DNA of 16,373 nt from Verrucomicrobiia bacterium. GTDB lineage: Bacteria > Verrucomicrobiota > Verrucomicrobiia > Limisphaerales > UBA11358. The DNA lies in NCBI GenBank assembly GCA_030044395.1, contig JASHVW010000301.1, forward strand, positions 1 to 16,373, given 5' to 3'. Position 1 is the first letter of the stretch, and every line of letters starts with the position of its first letter. Below are positions 6,233-12,257 of the stretch, piece after piece. The position numbers and the translations under genes were made by a program. The notes beneath the pieces were generated by a model. It searched no databases, had not been told where the DNA came from, and saw nothing but the letters and a program-made list of their open reading frames with translations.

Positions 6233-8685
6233 GAATGGCCTACTGTTGCCGGCGTCGTCGGATTAAAGTTCGCCGACATAAATTTTCGCACTTCCTGGAA
6301 TTCGCGCAGCGCTTCCGAGTGAATCTGTTCCGCGCCATCGAGGGCGCCGGATTTTCCAAGTTTTTCCAGTTTAAGCATCAGCGCGCCCAGGCGTTTCATG
6401 CCCAGGGTCGCGCTCGCGCCCTTGCAACTATGGGCGACGTGGCCCACGGCGGCGGCGTCGCCGGCTCGCGTCGCTTCTTCGATTTGTTTCAATTGGTCGG
6501 TGGTCTGTTTGTTGAACATCTCAATCAATTCCAATGCCATCGCGGGGTCACCGCCGCTCATGTCGTTAAAACGGGCCAGGTCCACAGGCGGCTCTTCGGC
6601 CAAGGCGGGCGTGACCTGTGCCACGACAGCCGCCTCCGGCCTGGCTTCGGTTGAACTGGCGGCGGCCTTCGCCTTGCAGATTCGCGGCGCCCATTTTTCA
6701 ATGACGTTGCGGACGTCGCCCGGCCGAATTGGTTTTGCCAGGTAATCATCCATGCCGGCTGCCAGACACTTTTCGCGGTCTGATTGCATGGCATGCGCGG
6801 TCATGGCGATGATGAGGATGCGCGATTGATACATTGGATACGCCGGGTCTTTCTGGCGTTGGCGAATGATTCGAGTCGCTTCCAAGCCGTCCATTTCGGG
6901 CATCATCAAGTCCATAAAGATCAGATCGTAACGCTGTTTGTCGAGGGCTTCAAGTGCCTGGAGTCCGTTGGCCGCTTTTTCCGGCTGGTAACCGAGTTGC
7001 TGGACGATGCGGACAGCGACCTTTTGATTGATGGAATTGTCATCCACCAAGAGAAGACTGATGGGAAATCGTTCGGCCAACGATTGGGCGGGTTGCGGCG
7101 GCGCGGACGGGGCCTCGTCGACTTTTTTTCTGCTGAACAACGCGTTCTCGATTCCTGCCAGCAATTGCGAGGGTTTGACGGGCTTGTTGACAGCATTGGC
7201 GAAGGCGATGGCCGTGTCGCGGCCTTCGGGGTGGACGCCCAGCGGCGTCATGAAGACCATCGGCAACATTGCCGCGCTGGGCAGCTTGCGGATTTCGCGG
7301 GAGAGCGCCACGCCATCCATCTCGGGTAGTTGCAAATCCACCAATGCGAGGTCGAATGGTTCTCCCTCGCAACATCTTTGGATGGCCTCGGCCGCGCTGC
7401 CGGCGGTTTTCGGCAGCATGCCCCATTGTGACAATTGCGCGGCCAGGACGCGGGCGACGGTCGAATTGTCGTCCACGATCAAGACGCGCAAATCAGCGAG
7501 TTTGAGCTGGCGACGGTTGATTTCGGGTTCGGCGGCTGCCGCGGCCTGGACGTTACAAGTGAAATGGAATGTGGAGCCGACGCCCGGCTGGCTCTCGGCC
7601 CACATTTTGCCACCCATCATTTCGACCAGACGCTTGCTGATGGCCAATCCCAGGCCGGTGCCGCCGTAGTGACGCGCGGTAAATTTTTCGGCCTGGGTGA
7701 ACGGCTTGAACAAATTGAGCAGTTTTTCCGGATTAATGCCGATGCCACTGTCGCAAATGGAGAAATGCAAATGAAATTGCGAACGGCCCGGCGTGTCCAG
7801 GGGTGAGGCAGAGAGCAATTTGACCTGCACGAAAACTTCGCCTCTTTCGGTGAATTTGAGGGCGTTACTCAAAAGATTCACCAGCACCTGGCGAAGCCGA
7901 AGGGAATCGCCTTCGATAGTTGCCGGGATCGCTGGATCCACCTGGCAGACCAAATCGAGATTCTGTTCCGCGGCCTTGGCGGCCAGCAAGTCCAGGGTTT
8001 CCTCCAGCCGGGCTCGAAGATCGAAGGGACGGGAATCCAACTCCATTTTACCCGCTTCAATTTTTGAGAAATCCAAGATGTCATTGATGATGGTGAGGAG
8101 GGATTCGCTGCTGGTATGGATGGTATCCAGATAACCGCGTTGTTCCGGACTCAGCGGCGATTCCATGAGGAGGCCGACCATGGCGATGACACCGTTCATC
8201 GGGGTGCGGATTTCGTGGCTCATGGCGGCCAGAAAGTCGGACTTGGCGCGGCCGCCCGATTCCGCGGCGAGGCGGGCATCGTTTAACTCGCGTTGCTTTT
8301 CGGCGAAGGCATCCCATTGCCGTTTGACCTGGAGGGCGGCGTGCATACGGGCGCGCAATTCCGCGGTGTCAAAGGGCTTGCTGATGCAATCGTGGGCGCC
8401 CAATTCAAACGCGCGCAATCTTCCCGTGGAATCGTCTTCTGCGACAAAGGGGATGACGGGCAGAGGATGGGTGAGCGGGTCATTTTTCAATTCCTGAAGA
8501 AATTCGACATGGCCGACATCGAGCAAGATGAGGTCGGCCGGCCAGTCGTGGAGCAGTCTGCGAGCTTCGGCTTCTCCGTTTGCGAAAGAGGCGTTGACAT
8601 TCTCCTGCTGGAAGGCGAGGGCGAGCGTTCCCAAAAATTTGGGGTCGCTGCCCACGAGCAGGATTTGCGGCGAACCATGGTTCAT
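6229..8685 (-). CDS. soluble hybrid sensor histidine kinase (REC-HisKA-HATPase-REC-REC-Hpt)
   Basis: The 818-residue protein is a complete phosphorelay kinase. An N-terminal receiver (about 7-115; D56, K103) comes first. HisKA follows with DFLAAMSHEIRTPMNG and the autophosphorylated H157. The ATPase domain has the N-box VLVNLLSNALKF (N270, N274), DSGIGI (312-317) and GGTGLGLAIS (341-350). REC2 (about 399-515) has D405/D406, D450, T480 and K501. REC3 (about 541-665) has VDDN, D592 and K651. A C-terminal Hpt domain (about 700-800) has HVAHSCKGASATLG with H752. There is no signal peptide or membrane segment, so it senses a cytoplasmic cue or takes phosphate from another kinase through the N-terminal REC. 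That REC lacks one of the usual paired pocket acids (GSD instead of DD). The ATG at 8685 has no strong ribosome binding site. The next gene starts inside its stop codon. Confidence 0.95.
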   Translation of the reverse strand: MNHGSPQILLVGSDPKFLGTLALAFQQENVNASFANGEAEARRLLHDWPADLILLDVGHVEFLQELKNDPLTHPLPVIPFVAEDDSTGRLRAFELGAHDCISKPFDTAELRARMHAALQVKRQWDAFAEKQRELNDARLAAESGGRAKSDFLAAMSHEIRTPMNGVIAMVGLLMESPLSPEQRGYLDTIHTSSESLLTIINDILDFSKIEAGKMELDSRPFDLRARLEETLDLLAAKAAEQNLDLVCQVDPAIPATIEGDSLRLRQVLVNLLSNALKFTERGEVFVQVKLLSASPLDTPGRSQFHLHFSICDSGIGINPEKLLNLFKPFTQAEKFTARHYGGTGLGLAISKRLVEMMGGKMWAESQPGVGSTFHFTCNVQAAAAAEPEINRRQLKLADLRVLIVDDNSTVARVLAAQLSQWGMLPKTAGSAAEAIQRCCEGEPFDLALVDLQLPEMDGVALSREIRKLPSAAMLPMVFMTPLGVHPEGRDTAIAFANAVNKPVKPSQLLAGIENALFSRKKVDEAPSAPPQPAQSLAERFPISLLLVDDNSINQKVAVRIVQQLGYQPEKAANGLQALEALDKQRYDLIFMDLMMPEMDGLEATRIIRQRQKDPAYPMYQSRILIIAMTAHAMQSDREKCLAAGMDDYLAKPIRPGDVRNVIEKWAPRICKAKAAASSTEARPEAAVVAQVTPALAEEPPVDLARFNDMSGGDPAMALELIEMFNKQTTDQLKQIEEATRAGDAAAVGHVAHSCKGASATLGMKRLGALMLKLEKLGKSGALDGAEQIHSEALREFQEVRKFMSANFNPTTPATVGHS

Positions 8686-8779
8686 CTAAACGTTTTTAGG
8701 TTGATTCCTGTTAAACGCTGGTAATTGAACATCATTTTTGGCGTTCTTCAAAGCAGAAAACAGGCAGTCGAAAGCAAAA

Positions 8780-8840
8780 TTTAACCACAGATTTGCAGTG
8801 ACAGTTCGCAAGCACGGCAGGCGAACACAGATGAACGAAA
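8780..8840. repeat. TTTAACC / GATGAACG repeat blocks
   Basis: TTTAACCACAGAT begins at 8780 and GAACACAGATGAACG lies about 30 bases further on. These share the TTTAACC and (G/A)GATGAA(C/A) cores with both arms of the inverted repeat at 903-1035. They look like a diverged copy of the same intergenic element. Confidence 0.4.
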
Positions 8841-9076
8841 AAAGAGCGGAAGGTGATAATATCCGCAAAAGGGCGGAAAACGGGTTCGGATTTTTGCTGC
8901 ACGCATGGAGATCCTGGCGCGGTATATTTACAAGGTTTTGATTAACAACCGGTTGCATTTTGAAAAGAGAATGATAAATGGGTTTATTTTGCAATATTTG
9001 TTTTTGATTCAGCAATTTTGCCAATCTGACGCACGGGGCCGGCGAAATTTTCGGAATTGATCTGATGGAATTTTTG

Positions 9077-9106
9077 GTTTGACTAGGTTTGATCAGTTTT
9101 GATCAG
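9077..9106. repeat. three tandem 10-bp repeats
   Basis: GTTTGACTAG (9077-9086), GTTTGATCAG (9087-9096) and TTTTGATCAG (9097-9106) follow each other without a gap. The last two contain TGATCA, a palindrome. A 10-bp period places each copy on the same face of the helix, as in a protein-binding array, but the target is unknown. Confidence 0.5.
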
Positions 9107-9291
9107 GAGGTTGGATTTCATGAGGTGGGATGCCGTCGGATCGGCGGGAATGGCTACGGTTTGAAAGGCAGAATGAGAAGGGCGAGAGAACATGGAATTT
9201 TGCAGGGTCTCGCAACAGATCAGGTCGTCAATTAGAAAAGCAGACCAGGGGGAAAGTTCCTGAGCGTCGCGATGGGAAGGGTTTGGATTAT

Positions 9292-10485
9292 TCAAGCCGC
9301 ATGTTTTCCAAAAGCGCGGCGATACGCCAAGGGACTTATTTCCTTGTTGGTACGGAAGTAGCGCGCAAAGTGCTGAATGTCTGCAAAGCCAAGAGATTCG
9401 GCAATCTGCCCGACTGGCAAATCCGTTTCCACGAGCAAACGAACAATTTTGTCTGTTCGCAGGCGGCGGACATATTCATGAATGGAACATCCGATTTCTC
9501 GACGGAATTTTATCTCCAGTGCGCGGCGTGACATTCCGGCTGCCCGGGATATATCCATCACCATGATGTTCTCACGGATATGATCGCGTACAAATTGGAG
9601 CGACTTCCGTACCTGTGGATCAAACACGGCCATGAAGTCTGTCGAACGGCGCGCCACGACATGCGTTGCCGAAACAATAATTTTTGATGGCGTCCGGGGT
9701 TTTCCGCGCAGGATCCGATGGAGCACCAGCGCGGTTTCGTATCCGGCCCGTTCGAAGTTGATGGCTACGCTGGACATGGACGGTTCGGAAAGACCACAGA
9801 CGACTTCGTCGTTGTCCGCCCCCAGGATGCCAACTTCGTCCGGCACGGATAGTCCCGTCAACTTGCAGGCTTCGATGACCTGTCGCCCGCAATCGTCATT
9901 ACACGCCATCAATCCGATCGGCTTGGGCAATGACTGCAGCCAACCTGCCATTTTGTGACGCTCCTCCTGCCACGCTTCCGTCGCAGCCGACAAGGTGGTG
10001 TAGGCGTCCACATCAAATCCCGCCCGACGAATGCGTTTCTCAAATGATTCTCTCCGCAAATCCGACCATGTAAATAGTTCCGATGTCGAAAACGATGGAA
10101 TACCACCACCGTAACCGCAGTAGGCAAAATGCTTGAATCCGCAACTTAACAGATGCTCGGCGCCAATTTGCCCGATGGCCGCGGAGTCTGTGACGACATT
10201 GACCAAATCGGGAATTTCCGCCTTGCTGTGTCCAATCACCACGGCGGGAATTTTCAGCTCGGCCACCTCTTCCAGTTTGTCCACGTCGCGCAAAATAATC
10301 CCGTCCACGTTCAGTGCCTTCAGCTCAGGCCAGGCTTTTTCGAGGCCGCCAGGCTCCCAGTAAAACGACCACGGGCCATAATGATGCGCGCACCGGGCGA
10401 TGCCGCAAATCAACGCCCGCCCGGATTCCCGTGATGATTCGATGAGGAGTCCGATGGTGGGGATTTTTTTTATTTGACGTTTCAA
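9292..10485 (-). CDS. XylR-like transcriptional regulator (LacI-type sensor domain plus AraC-type HTH)
   Basis: This 397-residue protein follows the plan of E. coli XylR. A periplasmic-binding-protein-like sugar-sensing domain (about 8-285) is fused to a C-terminal AraC-type double helix-turn-helix (about 290-395). Sensor-domain signatures are IPTIGLLIESSRESGRALI at the start, GLMACNDDCGRQV (191-203) and VGILGADNDEVV (218-229). The DNA-binding domain shows ISRAAGMSRRALEIKFRREIG (312-332) and IAESLGFADIQHFARYFR (361-378). No signal peptide is present; it acts on DNA in the cytoplasm. The only plausible start near the open end of the frame is the TTG at 10485, because a TAA lies in frame at 10504-10506; no ribosome binding site is evident. 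It is divergent from the pseudopilin-like gene. The effector is probably a sugar, but xylose specificity cannot be assumed. Confidence 0.92.
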   Translation of the reverse strand: MKRQIKKIPTIGLLIESSRESGRALICGIARCAHHYGPWSFYWEPGGLEKAWPELKALNVDGIILRDVDKLEEVAELKIPAVVIGHSKAEIPDLVNVVTDSAAIGQIGAEHLLSCGFKHFAYCGYGGGIPSFSTSELFTWSDLRRESFEKRIRRAGFDVDAYTTLSAATEAWQEERHKMAGWLQSLPKPIGLMACNDDCGRQVIEACKLTGLSVPDEVGILGADNDEVVCGLSEPSMSSVAINFERAGYETALVLHRILRGKPRTPSKIIVSATHVVARRSTDFMAVFDPQVRKSLQFVRDHIRENIMVMDISRAAGMSRRALEIKFRREIGCSIHEYVRRLRTDKIVRLLVETDLPVGQIAESLGFADIQHFARYFRTNKEISPLAYRRAFGKHAA

Positions 10486-10712
10486 AAACTTGAAAAAATT
10501 ATTTTACTTCGAGCCGACACAATCTTTGACCGTTTTTCATGTTGTTGTCTTCTTCCAATGCGTGAGGCACGGGAATGTCCTGGCGCCGCTTCTTTGGAAC
10601 GATCCAGTATGGCCAGACTTTCCGTTTCTCCTCAATGCCAAAATGTGGTTAATTATCACCATTTCGCGCATCAGCTCATGGCGGACAAGGGATGAGAGTC
10701 AGAACCGGCGTT

Positions 10713-10747
10713 TGCGCAAATTGGCGACAAATATGCGCGAATTGGCG
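10713..10747 (+). promoter_or_regulatory. direct-repeat operator 1, candidate XylR-like activator site
   Basis: TGCGCAAATTGGCG (10713-10726) and TGCGCGAATTGGCG (10734-10747) differ at one base and start exactly 21 bp apart. AraC-family activators bind tandem half-sites about 21 bp apart, with the promoter-proximal one touching the -35. Here the second repeat directly abuts TTGTGT. The same arrangement occurs at 12054-12088. Confidence 0.65.
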
Positions 10748-10775
10748 TTGTGTGGAGTGGGTCGGGTGGTAGCAT
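10748..10775 (+). promoter_or_regulatory. candidate promoter of the pseudopilin-like gene
   Basis: TTGTGT (10748-10753) and TAGCAT (10770-10775) are separated by 16 bp and lie just after operator 1. Both boxes are poor matches to sigma-70 consensus, as expected of an activator-dependent promoter. The transcript would have a leader of about 40 bases before the ATG at 10826. Confidence 0.5.
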
Positions 10776-10825
10776 TAGTCAAGCACCGGTTAAAAATTAA
10801 AAACACGAAATAATTGACTGATTGT

Positions 10826-11635
10826 ATGGCGCAACACACTGCCAAAGGCCGATGGGAAGGTTCTGGCTTCACACTGATAGAGTTGCTGGTGGTCATCGCC
10901 ATTATTGCCATTCTCGCGGCGCTTCTCCTTCCCGTGCTGGCCCAAGCCAAGGAAAGGGGCAATCGGGCCTCCTGCATGAGTAATTTGCATCAACAGGGCG
11001 TGGCCTTTGCCCTTTACACCAACGATGATAACGGCAAATATCCAGATTTGAGGTATGCCCCTTATTCAGCCACCCCCCCGACCCCTTCCGGTAATTGGCC
11101 ATGGGACATCACCACCAATTTCACGGTGATGATGCAATCTTATGGATCTTGTACCCGGAATGTTTTCTATTGTCCGTCAAACCCGGGTTATAACATCGAC
11201 CAGACATGGAACTTTGCGGTGCCCAATCAGCCAGGGTATTCGGGAACCACTGGCGGGTTTCGCATTCTCGATTACATCTATTTGATTCCGGGTGCGGGAG
11301 CGAATGCCGGCGGGGTGTCTGAATCGGCTTATTGGAAGACAAACTGTCTCACCAAACCGGGGCCGACTCCGTCTGATGCCGAACTGGTGGCTGACATCGT
11401 CCTTTACGATACTGGCAAAGAAAACTTTGATAACATATCGGTTGGCGGCCTTGCCGGCCTCAAACCGCCAATCTTTCAACGCACGAGTCATTTGTATGGG
11501 AAGTTGCCTACCGGGGCCAACATATTGTTTGAAGACGGCCACGTGCAATGGCGCCAGTGGCGGGACATTTGGCCCAACTATCCATCCGGTCACCCGTTAA
11601 GATACTTTGGCGGCGACCCCACCTTCATGTTCTGA
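10826..11635 (+). CDS. pseudopilin-like protein with prepilin N-terminal cleavage/methylation signal
   Basis: From the ATG at 10826 the product is 269 residues. The type IV prepilin motif GFTLIELLVV begins at G14, the expected prepilin-peptidase cut before F15, with Glu at +5 and then a hydrophobic helix to about residue 40. The rest is a globular exported domain rich in Asn, Gly, Pro and Tyr. It opens with SNLHQQGVAFALYTNDDNGKY, typical of the large DUF1559-like pseudopilin families of Planctomycetes and Verrucomicrobia. Near the C-terminus is NILFEDGHVQW, the DGH(V) signature of that group. Function within the family is poorly known; a minor pseudopilin of a type II secretion or pilus-like apparatus is the usual guess. 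A TTG at 10814 would add four residues, but the ATG is preferred. It is divergent from the XylR-like gene and has a matching operator. Confidence 0.87.
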   Translation: MAQHTAKGRWEGSGFTLIELLVVIAIIAILAALLLPVLAQAKERGNRASCMSNLHQQGVAFALYTNDDNGKYPDLRYAPYSATPPTPSGNWPWDITTNFTVMMQSYGSCTRNVFYCPSNPGYNIDQTWNFAVPNQPGYSGTTGGFRILDYIYLIPGAGANAGGVSESAYWKTNCLTKPGPTPSDAELVADIVLYDTGKENFDNISVGGLAGLKPPIFQRTSHLYGKLPTGANILFEDGHVQWRQWRDIWPNYPSGHPLRYFGGDPTFMF

Positions 11636-11771
11636 GATTCTGCCGGGCGATATTTCGCCAGATCGCATGATGTAACTGGAATCTCCGTAAGCCGGACGAT
11701 TGTTTCATTACTCGCAGTCTTTCGGGCAAACGGAGAAATTCGTGGAAATGAATAACGGAGGAACAGGTCCG

Positions 11772-11797
11772 CCGTCCCGCTGCGACGGGAAAATTTT
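11772..11797 (+). terminator. possible terminator of the pseudopilin-like gene
   Basis: CCGTC (11772-11776) pairs with GACGG (11784-11788) across a 7-base loop and is followed by GAAAATTTTT. The stem is only 5 bp, but the T-run makes it the best intrinsic terminator candidate after the gene, about 137 bases beyond its stop. Confidence 0.4.
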
Positions 11798-11808
11798 TAT
11801 GGAAGTTA

Positions 11809-11852
11809 CCAGACACTTTGTGTCTGGCTTATGTCCAAAGTCGCTCCGCGAC
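11809..11852. other. two adjacent perfect hairpins
   Basis: CCAGACAC-TTT-GTGTCTGG (11809-11827) is a perfect 8-bp stem with a 3-base loop. GTCGC-TCC-GCGAC (11840-11852) is a perfect 5-bp stem 12 bases later. They lie outside any gene. They could be an RNA processing or terminator structure on either strand, or a mobile REP-like unit. Confidence 0.45.
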
Positions 11853-12040
11853 AGGCCAAGCGCAAGTTGTCTTCAAACACTCCATGCGTCCATTTTGTCC
11901 ATGGAATTTCACTTGGGAAGAAAATAAAAATGTTTCCCGACCGCTATACCTTCGAAGTCCCTTCTTCGAGAACTTGGTGACGTTGGCGCTTTATCTTCCC
12001 TCCGGCAGCCACGTTGCGTCGAAATTGCCAAAAGGCGCTC

Positions 12041-12060
12041 TTGCGAAACGCACTTCGCAA
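12041..12060. promoter_or_regulatory. 20-bp palindrome overlapping operator 2
   Basis: TTGCGAA (12041-12047) and TTCGCAA (12054-12060) are perfect inverted repeats around 6 bases. The right arm is also the beginning of the first direct repeat of operator 2, so a dimeric protein bound here would compete with or assist the activator. Confidence 0.45.
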
Positions 12061-12088
12061 AATGGCGAATTTTTTACGCAAACTGGCG
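12054..12088 (+). promoter_or_regulatory. direct-repeat operator 2, candidate XylR-like activator site
   Basis: TTCGCAAAATGGCG (12054-12067) and TACGCAAACTGGCG (12075-12088) start exactly 21 bp apart. Each differs by two bases from TGCGCAAATTGGCG of operator 1. As in operator 1, the second repeat runs straight into TTGT. Confidence 0.62.
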
Positions 12089-12117
12089 TTGTTGCGCGAT
12101 GGTGGTTTAAGTAGAAT
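12089..12117 (+). promoter_or_regulatory. candidate promoter of the giant beta-strand-repeat gene
   Basis: TTGTTG (12089-12094) and TAGAAT (12112-12117) have a 17-bp spacer and follow operator 2 without a gap. This mirrors the layout at 10748-10775. The leader to the ATG at 12258 would be about 130 bases. Confidence 0.5.
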
Positions 12118-12257
12118 CGCCCATTCTTGATTATGCCGTGCAATGATGCGTCGCCGAAAGCTGTGCCCTATTTTGTCTGTCGTACGTGCGGACAAGTTTC
12201 CTCCCCGCTAATTGAATGCGTCACTTCAAGACAAACCAAGCAAACTATTTATCAACT

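Larger units (their letters stand above)
8686..9291. other. 606-base intergenic region between kinase and XylR-like genes
   Basis: No convincing gene is present on either strand; open frames here are short, lack homology I can recognise, and run into known genes. The kinase promoter should lie near 8700-8780 on the - strand, but I cannot name confident -35/-10 boxes. The stretch 8780-8840 holds TTTAACCACAGAT and ACAGATGAACG blocks related to the repeat at 903-1035. Three tandem decamers occur at 9077-9106, followed by AGGAGG at 9105-9110. Confidence 0.6.
10486..10825. other. divergent regulatory region of the XylR-like and pseudopilin-like genes
   Basis: These 340 bases hold no gene that I can support. 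The right half carries the direct-repeat operator (10713-10747) and a promoter for the + strand gene. The left half must contain the regulator's own promoter on the - strand, which I cannot place with confidence. Confidence 0.6.
11636..12257. other. 622-base region between pseudopilin-like and giant surface-protein genes
   Basis: No gene can be supported here; open frames of 63-98 codons on both strands show no recognisable domain. The first part contains several hairpins (11646-11659, 11772-11788, 11809-11827, 11840-11852). The second part contains a palindrome (12041-12060), the direct-repeat operator, a promoter, and a leader of about 130 bases before the ATG at 12258. Confidence 0.6.

Noticed and set aside
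9083..9295. A 70-codon frame on the - strand just after the XylR-like gene
   Set aside because: It needs a TTG start overlapping the regulator's stop, has no ribosome binding site and no recognisable domain.
9130..9531. A 133-codon frame on the + strand
   Set aside because: It runs antisense into the 3' end of the XylR-like gene; its Arg/Lys/Glu-rich start looks like random translation.
11700..12114. Frames of 75 and 98 codons on the + strand in the 11636-12257 gap
   Set aside because: No domain and no ribosome site, and they pass through hairpins, the palindrome and the operator repeats, which explain the sequence better.
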